A DNA stretch of 52,143 nucleotides from a virus: positions 1-52,143 of IMG/VR virus record IMGVR_UViG_3300032220_000084. The stretch is one strand, 5' to 3'. Each line of letters begins with the position of its first letter. The stretch's first letter is position 1. This document shows, piece by piece, positions 33,156 to 42,340 of this stretch. Made by a program: the position numbers and the translations under genes. The notes beneath the pieces were generated by a model, which did not search any database, was not told the origin of the DNA, and worked only from the letters and a program-made list of their open reading frames with translations.

Positions 33156-36100
33156 ATGGCTCTCCAAACAGCAACTAATCCACAAACCGGCGAGCGCGTT
33201 GTTTTAATTGGCAACGAGTGGAAACCATTCCAGCAAACAGCCACAAACAAAGAAGGCGCAAAAGCTTATTTGGTAAATGGTAGTTGGGTTGTTGAGCCTG
33301 CTGCCGCCCCTGCCGCACCTAAACCAATCCCTGAGCGTACATACGGCGAAGCAGCTAAAGACATAGGCGCTAGTCTTACTTCTGGTCTTGGTTCGCTGGT
33401 TCAGTTGCCGGGTCAGTTGTATGGCCTAGCTACTGGAGACTTCTCTAAGACTGGTCTGCTGGCTGCTGGTGAAGATATACAGAAGTACGGCGAGGAAATG
33501 AAGTCTCCTGCGTTGAAGGCCAAAGAAGAGGCTAGGGCGCAGAAGATTCAAGAGGCAGAGAAGACTGGTCAGCTTGCCGCTGCTGGTACTGCTTTTGGCG
33601 AGACAGTAACAGACCCAGCACTATTGGTAGGCTTCTTGGTTGAGCAAGTGCCTAACCTTATTCCTGCACTGTTAACGGGTGGTGGTACTGCTGCGTTGAC
33701 TGCTAGTGGTATTGCTGCCAAGGAAGCTGCTGCGCTGGTTGCTAGTGGTGCTGCTAAGGAAGCTGCTGCCATTGCAGCTAAACAGATTGCCGCCAAGAAA
33801 GCTGGTGAGCTTGGCGCTAGAGCTGCTGTTGGTGTGGGCGCTGTTCAGCAGGGTGCTGACGTTGGTGCGGGCGCGTATGAAGATATTTACAAAGCTGCAA
33901 TAGCCAAGGGAATGCCCGAGGCTGAAGCTGCTTCTACGGCTTTGAATGCTGCGAGAGCTGCCGGTGCATCTGCCGCCGTTATCTCTTTGTTGGCTCAGAG
34001 ATTGCCCGGCGCACGGACGCTTGAAGAAACTTTTGCTGGTGTTAAGGGTACAACTGGTCGCATTTTTGGCGGTGTTAAAGGTGCTTTGGGCGAGTCTGCT
34101 GGTGAAGTTGTTGAAGAGGGCGGTGGCAAGTTTTCTCAGAATCTTGCTATGCGTGAGGTTAACCCTGAGCAAAGCCTTACCGAAGGTTTGGGTCAAGCTG
34201 CTGGTATGGCTGCTATTGGTGGCGGTGGTATGGGCGCTATTGCTGGTGCTGCTCGCCGTCCTGCCGAAGCACCAAGCGATACCGCTGGTATACAAGGCAC
34301 AGGTAATCCGTCTACAAATAGCCCAATTGTTAGCACAAGTAAAGTTAATATTGACGGCAAAGAGAGTGTCAAAACCACCAGACGGGATGGAAGTGTTGAG
34401 ATTGATGGCATCCAAGTCACTCCTCCTGATGTGGAAACGTTACCACCTGAGCCTCCTCCCGAGATTCCCCCAGAAACTCCTGCGGCAACAAAGCCTGCTG
34501 CGCCCCCACCACCTCCCGAAGCGCCAAAGGTTGAGTTCAAGCCAGCAGATGTTGCTGCTTTGGCTAATTACACAGAGGGTTTACCCGAGGAATCAACAGG
34601 CATATTTCAGCAAATTCAAAACAGAGACAGGGCTACCCCTCCTTCTATTAAGCAGATGCAGGGTTTGCGCACTGAGCCTGACTATGATGGATTAAAAGCC
34701 ACCCCTGACTTTGGTTCTGGTGCGCCTGTGGTCGTTAGCGACATCAGGATTCCCGAGAATCAAATGGGACGGCAAGATATTGCTACTGCCTCAGATAGAC
34801 GCAAAATACCTGTTCAGTATGCCGTTATAGATGCCAATGAGTTATTGGCCTCGCATACTGTCAGTGGTCAGACGAATCCCGAATATGGAAACGTTACCAC
34901 TCCGGCTATCCGTGCTGTGGCTGGAAACGGCAGGATTGCTGGATTGCAAGCATCCTATGCAGATAACTTTGCCGGTGATTACCGCGCAGCTATGCTGGCT
35001 GATAACCAGCACGGGGTTGACCCATCGGTGATTGAAGGCATACAGAATCCTGTATTGGTCAGGATCATGCCCAAGTCTTACATCACGCCTGACATTGGAG
35101 ATGTTTCCAATGTTGGTGTTGAGTTGAAGTTAAGCCCTGTTGAGAAGGCCAAGAATGACGGCAACCGAGTTGATCTAGGGTCGCTTAGTTTCAATGAAGA
35201 CGGCAGCATAAATATGCAGACTGTTAAGCAGTTTGTTCAGGGTATGCCAGAGACAGAGCTTGGCGAGCTGATGGACGAAGATGGGATGCCCACCAAGATA
35301 GCGATTGATCGTTTGAACAATGCTATTTTTTACAAGGCATATCAAAGCAAGCCTCTTCTGCGCTTATATGCGCAAGCTGCTGATGAGGAAGCAAAGACAA
35401 TTTTGCAGGGCTTGGCTAAGGCTGCTTCAAACGTTTCTCAGTTGGATGGCGCTGGTGAATACGACATTAGAAAGAACATCATTGATGCTGCTGAGTTGGC
35501 TGTCAATGCTCGCCGTCAAGGTATCAAGCTTAAAGATTTTGCAAGCCAAGGTCAGCTAGGTCTTGATCCAAACACAATGACCGTGTTGGAAATGTTTGCA
35601 GAAAATGCAAGATCGGGCAAGCGTATTGGTGAAATGCTTGGTGATTTGGCTGAAGCAGCATCTCAAGCAAATGATGCACAAGAATCAAATTTACTTGGTG
35701 AAGAATCAAAAGTACCTTTGTCTGATGTGTTTAAGGTATTGAAGCCAACGGCTGCGCCTGATCTTTTTACTCCGCCAAGCGAGACAAAGCCTACAAAGCC
35801 CACTTCGCCTGTAGATGTTCCAGAGCCAAAAGATTTTATAGCCAAGAAGTCACTGGTAGAGATTGCCAAAGAAATACATGGCATGACTGCTACTCAGCTT
35901 GCACAGTGGGCTGTTGACAATGCGCCTAACAGCGCAGCAAAAGCTATTGCAGAGAAGGTGTTGGTTCGCGTAAAAGAATTGGATGAAAGAGGATTCTTTA
36001 AGCAGCCTGTAAAGGTAATGAACAGGGATGATCTTACATTCAGAGGAAAATTTAACTACAACCCCGGAAAAGACTATCGTTATGGTTATTTCACATTTGC

Positions 36101-39100
36101 TGGACTGAAAAATGGTAAAGAGCATTCCCGCACTGGCACACGATATATAACCATATTGCATGAGCTATTGCATTCCGTTACCACTGCAACATTAGACCCA
36201 TCATTTTTGGGTGGAAAAAGCAAAGAGGCCAATGACTTGCAAGTTGTTCTTGATAAAGTCAAGAAACAAATAAAGGCAGATCAGGCGGCTGGCAGAACGC
36301 ATCCAATTATTGAGCGAATCAGGGTTAACAAAACCAATACGGTAAAAGACATTATGGAGTTGGTGTCATGGGGTTTAACAGACCCAGACTTCCAAGACTA
36401 CTTGTCTAAAGTAAAGGTGGGCAATACCAATGCTTTGACCCGTATGGTTGAGATATTTAGGAAGCTGCTGGGCTTGGATGCCAAGTATGAAACCGCACTT
36501 GATACAGTTGTCAGAACTGCCGACACTATTCTTGACACTCCCTTTGAGCAGATTGAAAAAGAACTTGGCCCAATTGGTTCTAAGAAGCCTGCCGCGCCGC
36601 CTGCTGCACCAGCAAAACCTGCCGCCAAGAATGCTCCGCCTAAATTAACCGCGCCTAAAGGGTTCAAGCTAAAAGAAGGCCGCAATGAGCAAGTTGTGCT
36701 TGCTGCGCGTGAGCTAAAGGCTGGAAACATTACCAAGCAACAGTATGATGAGTATGTAAATTACTACACCCCCATCGGAGAAATACTTGGCGACAAGCTA
36801 GAAGCTCCAATTAATGATGATTTAATGCGGTTAATCTTGGTAAACAAGATTCCTCAGAAAAAAGATCCAAAGCTTGTTAATGCTTCTGTTGAAGACGGCA
36901 CAAAGGTTGGTTTGCGAATGGACATCCCTGCGTTGGAATGGGGAAGAGATAACGGCGTTAATGGCAGCGTAGTGTCCATCCACGAAGGAAAGCCCGCAAC
37001 CAATGCTGCGGCTGGAAAGAATATCAGCTACAAGTCGGCTGGATTTTTAAAGAATGCTGTGTTCGCCATCCGCTCTGAAGAGAAAGCGTTTGGCATTGCT
37101 CAAATGAAAGAAGGGCGTGCAGGACAAAAATCACCGCAGCAGACCATTGAAGGTACTTGGGTCAACATGACTCCAGATGCAATCTTTAAGATGGTTAAGG
37201 AAAAGCTAAACGATCCTGCATGGTCGCAAGTTAGCCTTGATCCGTTGCGCCATTCATTCTTTTACGACAGATCAAACACCAAGCCTGTTGTATCTGCCGA
37301 TGAGGTCTTGCAAGTTGGTCGCTTTGTTTTGGCAAAGAATGTCAAGTATGCGCCTAGAGAAAAATTTCTCTATGAAAAACAGGGCGAAAAGCCAAGTTTC
37401 TTCAAAACAATGATGCCCAATCTTGGTTTTCAAAGATTGCCAAAAGACAGCAACCAAGTATATGAAGATAAAGGCGGAAAAGCTTTCCCTACATTTGAGA
37501 GAGGTGGTGTTCGCGTTGCATTAAGCAGCAATAACGTCTTGTACTTGGATGAAAAAAATAAAGTAAACGAAGGTTACGGCGAACCAGATGAAGTGATATT
37601 GAGATTTTTAGGAACAGATCCCAGTCAAAGACAAAAGGGTCTTGCTTCATCTGCTCTTAAAAACATCGTTGATGGCGCAGACCAATCTGGTGTAACGCTT
37701 TACATAGAGCCTGTAAGTCTTGATACGCAAGGGCTTTCAGATCAAGACTTGGTTAAGCTTTATAAAAAGTTTGGTTTTGAAGAAGAGGGCGGAAACAAAA
37801 TATTGGTTCGTAGACCCGCGGGCGAGGTGGCAGAAAAATCTGCTGAAGAAAGCTTAGGCGACAAGGTAAAAGCCAAGGTCACTACCAAGCTTCAGAAGAG
37901 ACAACCATTGAATCCACAAGACTTTGATGGTGTGTCTCCTGACTTTCTTGACAAAGCCAATCCCATCTTTGTGCCGCAGCACAAGACAATTATTCAGCGT
38001 CTTGAGGAGATGAGAGATCGCTTCTGGCAGCGTCTTGCACAAGGCATTGCCGACCAGTTCCGCACCATCAAAGAGTACAGCGAAGAGGCTTATATGCTGG
38101 CGCGAATGTCCAAGACTGTGGACGGCGCACTTGAAGGTCTAATGTTCTTTGGTCAAGTATTTAATGACGGTGGCGCATTGAATATCAAAGAAGGCACAAA
38201 AGGGTTGATTGAAGTATTAAAGCCTTTGGGCAATGAAGTCAGTCGTTACCAGATGTGGATTGCTTTGAGCCGCGAATCAGAGTTGCCACCAAACAAGAGA
38301 TCACAGATTGATAACTTGGATGAGTTGGTTGATCGTAAGGATGAGCTGATTGCTGGAGACATAGACGGCAAGCCACGGGAGCAAGTCTATAAAGCTGTGC
38401 GCACAGAGATGAATAAGCTGAATCGTTCTGTGCTGAAAGTGGCGCTGGATGCTGGTCTGATTGACTCTACGGCAAATGCTATTGATAGATTGAATGGTCG
38501 CATCCAAGACATTCAGAACAATGACAAGCTGTCTGATGCTAAGAAAGAAAAAGATATTGAGGAATTGGAAGCCGAGATTGCAGAGCTGGAGAAAAACCCA
38601 ATTGGCTATGAGCGTTTCATTGCTGACATCAACTACATTCCGTTCTATCGTGAGATGGAAGATGGTGATGTTTCCAAAGTAATGACTGCTTCCGGCCTGT
38701 CAAACCAGCAATTCTCTAAGGCACTTGAGGGTGGCGTGAGTCCGTTTGCCGATCTGATGGAAAACACATTGCGTAACTGGAGTCACATCCTGTCTGCGTC
38801 TATGAAGAACCAAGCTGCTGCCGCTACGCTGGCCGCTGCCGAGGGTCTTGGTGGTGCAGAAGCAAACCTAAAAGTGCCGTACTACATGATTGATGGCAAG
38901 GTTTACTACCGATCTAACGATGAGATGGTGGGTGATGGATCTGTTAAATCATGGATGACAACTGCGGGTAAAGGAACCATCAAGGTAATGGTCGAGGGTC
39001 AACCTGTCCACTACAACGTGCTTGATCCTTTGCTGCTTGATTCGATTGCTTCTATTGGATATATGGGGCCAAAGTCTAAATTCTTGGATGTGGCAAGAGG

Positions 39101-40697
39101 CTTTAAGAATGTGCTTCAGTTTGGTGTAACCATCTCTCCTGCATTCAAGGTAAACAACTTGATCCGCGACTCGGTTCAAGCTATGGCTGTCAGTGACTTG
39201 AAAAAGAATCCGTTTGCCAACGTGATTAACGGCTGGATATTGAGTGATAAAAACAATCCTGCTCATATATCTGCGTTGGCTGGCGGTGCGCTGTTTAACT
39301 TTGGCTCAATTGTTGAGGGCGACCAAGCTGCTTTAGTTAAGCGGCTGGTAAAGATGGGCGTGAAAGAAGAGCATATCCTCGACACCCCTGCAAAGATTAA
39401 GAATCAACTTAAAAAGGCGTGGGACAAGTACCAAGAGTTTGGCAATAAGTCTGAATCTGCAAACCGCATGGCCTTGTATCAGCAGATGGTTGACAAAGGT
39501 TACGGGCATCTTGAAGCATCCTTCTATGCTAGAGACCTGCTGGACTTCTCTATGCAGGGATCATGGCCTGCCTTCCGCCTATTGACTCAAGTTGTTCCCT
39601 TCTTGAATGCCCGTGTGCAAGGTCTGTACAAGCTGGGCAGAGATGGTGTTAATCCTACTGTGCGAGTGTTCTACAACACAATCACTGGCAAGCCTATTGA
39701 GCAGACAGACAGGCAGAAAGCCGAGTCCTTTGGAATCGTTACCAGTGCAGTTTGCCTTGCATCTTTGGCCTTGTACTTTGCATTCAAAGACGATGAAGAG
39801 TACAAGAAGCGTGACGATTGGGATAGGGATAACTTCTGGTGGTTCAGGTTGCCCGGAATGGACTATGCGTTGCGCATTCCTAAACCGTTTGAGATTGGTG
39901 CGTTTGGCACATTAGCAGAGCGTGTAGCAGAGCAGATCTTTGACCAAGGTGCAGAGGGTAAGCAGTTTGAGAAATCATTAAAGAACATGATTACCAACAC
40001 CTTTGCGGTTAACCTGCCTCAGTTTGTAAAACCTCTGGTGGATCTGTATGCCAACAAAGATTCATTCACTGGTGCGCCTATTGAATCTGCTGGCATGGAA
40101 AGATTGTCTAAGCAAGAACGTGCAACAGATACAACCAGTCCTTTGGCTATTGCCTTGGGTGGCTTGTCAAGTGTTGCTTTGCCGGGAGAGGGTATGTCTC
40201 CTGTGCAGATGGACTACGCTATCAAAGCTTACTTTGGTTGGCTGGGTGGCACGATTGCACACACATCGCACTATGCCGTCATGCCGTTTAAGAGTGGCGC
40301 ATATCCTGATACTAAGTGGATAGACAAGGTGAGCGTAGGACTTATCAAGTCTTTACCTGCAAACCAGTCAAGGTACGCTACAGCCTTCTATGAGAGCAAC
40401 AAAGATATTAGTCAAGCGTATGCTGATATGCGTCACTACGCTGAGATTGGTGACTCTGAAAAGGTCTTGAAGATTCTTGAAGAGAAGAGAGACAAGATAC
40501 AGCTCAACAGGTTCTATGACAAGACAGCCAAGAATATGTCTAAGGTCAGGCTACAGATCAGAGTGATTATGAATGACGAAACAATGAGCGGCGCTGCCAA
40601 GCGAGAAGAGATTGACCGCTTGAAAGAGATTATCTCCATGCTGGCAAAGCAGGCTGAAGATACTCGCAAGTCGTTAAAGGCCGCATCCGAAGAGTGA
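33156..40697 (+). CDS. Giant polyvalent internal virion protein
   Basis: A 2513-residue protein, likely packaged and injected. Parts: helical Ala-rich N-terminus (1-380); Pro-rich linker (410-460); ddrB-like ParB-superfamily region (about 510-860; AVIDANELLASHT, AVAGNGRIAGLQASYA); metallopeptidase with HELLH at 1002-1006 and a later MELVSWGLTDPDF; Pro/Ala linker; unknown polyvalent region (1160-1450); GNAT-like domain (about 1479-1554; SQRQKGLASSALK, LYKKFGF); and an LPD38-type C-terminus (about 1590-2513; NLIRDSVQAMA, VVPFLNARVQGLYK). Such proteins carry several weapons or tools into the host early in infection. Four palindrome copies lie inside. The end overlaps a leftward gene. Confidence 0.85.
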   Translation: MALQTATNPQTGERVVLIGNEWKPFQQTATNKEGAKAYLVNGSWVVEPAAAPAAPKPIPERTYGEAAKDIGASLTSGLGSLVQLPGQLYGLATGDFSKTGLLAAGEDIQKYGEEMKSPALKAKEEARAQKIQEAEKTGQLAAAGTAFGETVTDPALLVGFLVEQVPNLIPALLTGGGTAALTASGIAAKEAAALVASGAAKEAAAIAAKQIAAKKAGELGARAAVGVGAVQQGADVGAGAYEDIYKAAIAKGMPEAEAASTALNAARAAGASAAVISLLAQRLPGARTLEETFAGVKGTTGRIFGGVKGALGESAGEVVEEGGGKFSQNLAMREVNPEQSLTEGLGQAAGMAAIGGGGMGAIAGAARRPAEAPSDTAGIQGTGNPSTNSPIVSTSKVNIDGKESVKTTRRDGSVEIDGIQVTPPDVETLPPEPPPEIPPETPAATKPAAPPPPPEAPKVEFKPADVAALANYTEGLPEESTGIFQQIQNRDRATPPSIKQMQGLRTEPDYDGLKATPDFGSGAPVVVSDIRIPENQMGRQDIATASDRRKIPVQYAVIDANELLASHTVSGQTNPEYGNVTTPAIRAVAGNGRIAGLQASYADNFAGDYRAAMLADNQHGVDPSVIEGIQNPVLVRIMPKSYITPDIGDVSNVGVELKLSPVEKAKNDGNRVDLGSLSFNEDGSINMQTVKQFVQGMPETELGELMDEDGMPTKIAIDRLNNAIFYKAYQSKPLLRLYAQAADEEAKTILQGLAKAASNVSQLDGAGEYDIRKNIIDAAELAVNARRQGIKLKDFASQGQLGLDPNTMTVLEMFAENARSGKRIGEMLGDLAEAASQANDAQESNLLGEESKVPLSDVFKVLKPTAAPDLFTPPSETKPTKPTSPVDVPEPKDFIAKKSLVEIAKEIHGMTATQLAQWAVDNAPNSAAKAIAEKVLVRVKELDERGFFKQPVKVMNRDDLTFRGKFNYNPGKDYRYGYFTFAGLKNGKEHSRTGTRYITILHELLHSVTTATLDPSFLGGKSKEANDLQVVLDKVKKQIKADQAAGRTHPIIERIRVNKTNTVKDIMELVSWGLTDPDFQDYLSKVKVGNTNALTRMVEIFRKLLGLDAKYETALDTVVRTADTILDTPFEQIEKELGPIGSKKPAAPPAAPAKPAAKNAPPKLTAPKGFKLKEGRNEQVVLAARELKAGNITKQQYDEYVNYYTPIGEILGDKLEAPINDDLMRLILVNKIPQKKDPKLVNASVEDGTKVGLRMDIPALEWGRDNGVNGSVVSIHEGKPATNAAAGKNISYKSAGFLKNAVFAIRSEEKAFGIAQMKEGRAGQKSPQQTIEGTWVNMTPDAIFKMVKEKLNDPAWSQVSLDPLRHSFFYDRSNTKPVVSADEVLQVGRFVLAKNVKYAPREKFLYEKQGEKPSFFKTMMPNLGFQRLPKDSNQVYEDKGGKAFPTFERGGVRVALSSNNVLYLDEKNKVNEGYGEPDEVILRFLGTDPSQRQKGLASSALKNIVDGADQSGVTLYIEPVSLDTQGLSDQDLVKLYKKFGFEEEGGNKILVRRPAGEVAEKSAEESLGDKVKAKVTTKLQKRQPLNPQDFDGVSPDFLDKANPIFVPQHKTIIQRLEEMRDRFWQRLAQGIADQFRTIKEYSEEAYMLARMSKTVDGALEGLMFFGQVFNDGGALNIKEGTKGLIEVLKPLGNEVSRYQMWIALSRESELPPNKRSQIDNLDELVDRKDELIAGDIDGKPREQVYKAVRTEMNKLNRSVLKVALDAGLIDSTANAIDRLNGRIQDIQNNDKLSDAKKEKDIEELEAEIAELEKNPIGYERFIADINYIPFYREMEDGDVSKVMTASGLSNQQFSKALEGGVSPFADLMENTLRNWSHILSASMKNQAAAATLAAAEGLGGAEANLKVPYYMIDGKVYYRSNDEMVGDGSVKSWMTTAGKGTIKVMVEGQPVHYNVLDPLLLDSIASIGYMGPKSKFLDVARGFKNVLQFGVTISPAFKVNNLIRDSVQAMAVSDLKKNPFANVINGWILSDKNNPAHISALAGGALFNFGSIVEGDQAALVKRLVKMGVKEEHILDTPAKIKNQLKKAWDKYQEFGNKSESANRMALYQQMVDKGYGHLEASFYARDLLDFSMQGSWPAFRLLTQVVPFLNARVQGLYKLGRDGVNPTVRVFYNTITGKPIEQTDRQKAESFGIVTSAVCLASLALYFAFKDDEEYKKRDDWDRDNFWWFRLPGMDYALRIPKPFEIGAFGTLAERVAEQIFDQGAEGKQFEKSLKNMITNTFAVNLPQFVKPLVDLYANKDSFTGAPIESAGMERLSKQERATDTTSPLAIALGGLSSVALPGEGMSPVQMDYAIKAYFGWLGGTIAHTSHYAVMPFKSGAYPDTKWIDKVSVGLIKSLPANQSRYATAFYESNKDISQAYADMRHYAEIGDSEKVLKILEEKRDKIQLNRFYDKTAKNMSKVRLQIRVIMNDETMSGAAKREEIDRLKEIISMLAKQAEDTRKSLKAASEE
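34432..34445. repeat. Dispersed palindrome copy (TGGAAACGTTACCA)
   Basis: Perfect consensus with GTG/CAC flanks (34431-34446). Read as VETLPP, not in the GNVT frame. Confidence 0.85.
34886..34899. repeat. Dispersed palindrome copy (TGGAAACGTTACCA)
   Basis: Perfect consensus copy in the ddrB-like region (YGNVTT), 454 bp from the previous one. Confidence 0.8.
36722..36735. repeat. Degenerate palindrome copy (TGGAAACATTACCA)
   Basis: One change at the central CpG. Read as AGNITK. Confidence 0.4.
39731..39744. repeat. Degenerate palindrome copy (TGGAATCGTTACCA)
   Basis: One change (A to T at position 6). Read as FGIVTS. Confidence 0.4.
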
Positions 40698-41411
40698 TGC
40701 GCACTGTGCATCCTCTTCTGCAAAGTCTCCACGATCTCTACCGTCCTTTGCCCACGCAATAACGCCATAGATACCAAGGGCGCTGAAACGTTTAGGGCGG
40801 AACATAGGCTTGCCTATTTCCACCTCTAAATCATTTACTCTCTCAATTTCGCCGGGCGTGAGGCGTAGAAAGTCTTGTCTGTTGGCATTAACACACGGAT
40901 TACATTCCAGCGATCTGTGCGGCAGAGGCTCAAATCCTGATCTTTCAATGAGGGCGTTACGTTCTGCATCTGTGTGAAGGTAAAGTGGATGCCACAAAGT
41001 CCTACCGCCGTGATACTCAGAGTCATAGATGTACTCGGGTGTATTCTTTCGGGCTTCACTTTCTGCGCGGCGCTTGCCTACCATCACGATAGCTGTGCAG
41101 TCTTTGTCTTCCTCATCAATCCACTCAAGAAACGGAACACCTTTGAGGTGTGCGGTGCAGAACTGCTGGGCGTTGCCGGGAAATCCCTTCTTCATGCGCA
41201 CCAGCTCTTGCATCCCAAGGCTCTTGACTATGTGTGCTTGCATACCATTGGCCTTGGCGTAGGCGTGAACCTTTTCTACACGCACCATCCAGCCCGGCGC
41301 TGACCAGCCTGTATCGCAAAACACCACATGAACATTGGGTAACTTCTGCTCAATAGACCATTGAATCATTGCCAAGCTGTCATTGCCTGCTGAACTACTG
41401 ATTACGTTCAT
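40674..41411 (-). CDS. PP-loop ATPase, PAPS-reductase-like
   Basis: A 245-residue protein with a PP-loop SAGNDS (7-12; usual form SGGxDS), VVFCDTGWSAPG, and cysteines in QFCTAHLKG (85) and ECNPCVNANR (170, 173). This matches the PAPS reductase / adenine nucleotide alpha-hydrolase superfamily, which activates a substrate by adenylation and often handles sulfur. In phages such enzymes are frequent and may act in nucleic-acid modification or sulfur metabolism; the substrate cannot be told here. ATG 41411 (TTG 41414 is one codon upstream). It overlaps the HNH gene by 17 nt and the giant gene tail-to-tail by 24 nt. Confidence 0.85.
   Translation of the reverse strand: MNVISSSAGNDSLAMIQWSIEQKLPNVHVVFCDTGWSAPGWMVRVEKVHAYAKANGMQAHIVKSLGMQELVRMKKGFPGNAQQFCTAHLKGVPFLEWIDEEDKDCTAIVMVGKRRAESEARKNTPEYIYDSEYHGGRTLWHPLYLHTDAERNALIERSGFEPLPHRSLECNPCVNANRQDFLRLTPGEIERVNDLEVEIGKPMFRPKRFSALGIYGVIAWAKDGRDRGDFAEEDAQCASLFGCGL
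40689..40718. other. Stem-loop at the convergent gene junction
   Basis: GAAGAG-t-GATGC / GCATC-CTCTTC with a 7-nt loop: an 11-bp stem with one bulge, covering the stop of the giant gene and the end of the leftward PP-loop gene. There is no U-run on either strand, so it may be an RNA-end stabiliser or a weak bidirectional terminator. Confidence 0.5.
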
Positions 41412-41664
41412 CAACTAGCCTTTCGATGGTAACGTTTAGAGCATCTAGCTCATTCATTTTCTTGATCTTCCACATACGCTTCTGTCCGTGCCAGCCCATC
41501 ATAGAACCCTGATGGCAGTCTTTGCATAAAGCCACCACACAATACTGTAGGGACTGCTCTATGTGGTGAGCATCAGATGGAGCAGGCGCATCACAGACAG
41601 AGCAGGGTAGCATCTTCACCCTGCCTATGTGCGCCCTCTGTTTAGCGGTTAGATTATTATTCAA
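41395..41664 (-). CDS. Small HNH nuclease, Ref-like
   Basis: An 89-residue protein with LPCSVCDAPAPSDAHHIEQS, then VALCKDCHQGSMMGWHGQKR. The CxxC, HH and CxxCH pattern is that of small His-Me-finger (HNH) nucleases related to the phage P1 Ref type. The start is probably TTG 41664 overlapping the upstream stop, since no ATG precedes the Zn motif. It belongs to the leftward recombination module. Confidence 0.75.
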   Translation of the reverse strand: MNNNLTAKQRAHIGRVKMLPCSVCDAPAPSDAHHIEQSLQYCVVALCKDCHQGSMMGWHGQKRMWKIKKMNELDALNVTIERLVDERNQ

Positions 41665-41848
41665 GGTCAGGGTATCTGTTGCGTCTTTCCTGCATCATGT
41701 CTTCTGCCATGTCGTAGGCGGTTTTAGAAAAGTCGGGCATGGTCATACCTGTCTCGCTGACAAGTGCTTGCATTACCTTGGCGGCAAAGTAGTCCACCAA
41801 TGTCATGCCCTTTATGTCGGTTCGGTGTGGGTCTGGAAATGCCATCAT
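41657..41848 (-). CDS. DYFAAK family small protein
   Basis: A 63-residue protein with GMTLVDYFAAKVMQALV and a C-terminal AYDMAEDMMQERRNRYP. The same family occurs at 41845-42042 and 50078-50263. The ATG overlaps the upstream TGA. Function unknown; the family is widespread in phages. Confidence 0.8.
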   Translation of the reverse strand: MMAFPDPHRTDIKGMTLVDYFAAKVMQALVSETGMTMPDFSKTAYDMAEDMMQERRNRYPDLE

Positions 41849-42042
41849 CGCTTCACCCTTTCTTTCATCATTTCTTCTGCTCTATCAAAAGCCCTAGATG
41901 CTGCCGTTGCGCTATGTACATCGGGGCCTACGCTCATCAAAGCAAAAGCCGCAAACCAATCCATTAAGGTAATCTCTTGGATGGATATAGGCTCTTCTTT
42001 GCTGACCAAGGCTTCGATACCTTCAGGTTTTTTTCTTGCCAT
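41845..42042 (-). CDS. Diverged DYFAAK family paralogue
   Basis: A 65-residue protein with EITLMDWFAAFALMSV and AFDRAEEMMKERVKR, aligned over its length with the neighbour at 41657 but with K to F change in the DYFAAK core. An in-place tandem duplication is likely. AGGGGGCAAAG precedes the ATG. Confidence 0.75.
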   Translation of the reverse strand: MARKKPEGIEALVSKEEPISIQEITLMDWFAAFALMSVGPDVHSATAASRAFDRAEEMMKERVKR

Positions 42043-42340
42043 CTTTGCCCCCTACCGATTGATTGAGAATCATCGCTTCAATCTGTCGAGACAGAAGTTC
42101 GGCAATAGATTCACCTCCAATAGAAATACTGCTGGCGCTATCGTTTTCTTTGACCACAGAGATGGCATCTCGCAGCCCCTTGTTGTAGCCGCCATTAAAT
42201 ACATCGTCACCTTCCACAATTAAAGTGATTGCGTCACGCACAAGAGCCGTAGCCTTGCGCTGACCCGCAGCCTCTTTGAGCTTCAGGTAAATGTCTTCTC
42301 TCAGGTGTACTGAGTAAGGTACTAGCCGTTTCGTTTCCAT
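42023..42340 (-). CDS. Ribbon-helix-helix-like DNA-binding protein
   Basis: A 105-residue protein. Residues about 7-45 (VPYSVHLREDIYLKLKEAAG then RKATALVRDAITLIVEG) fit an Arc/MetJ-type ribbon-helix-helix; the rest is unassigned. It is a candidate regulator of the leftward operon, and one of the possible binders of the dispersed palindrome. It overlaps both neighbours by about 20 nt. Confidence 0.65.
   Translation of the reverse strand: METKRLVPYSVHLREDIYLKLKEAAGQRKATALVRDAITLIVEGDDVFNGGYNKGLRDAISVVKENDSASSISIGGESIAELLSRQIEAMILNQSVGGKDGKKKT

Noticed and set aside
41627-42223. 198-codon plus-strand frame opposite the DYFAAK genes
   Set aside because: Opposite four coupled minus-strand genes with good starts; product looks random.
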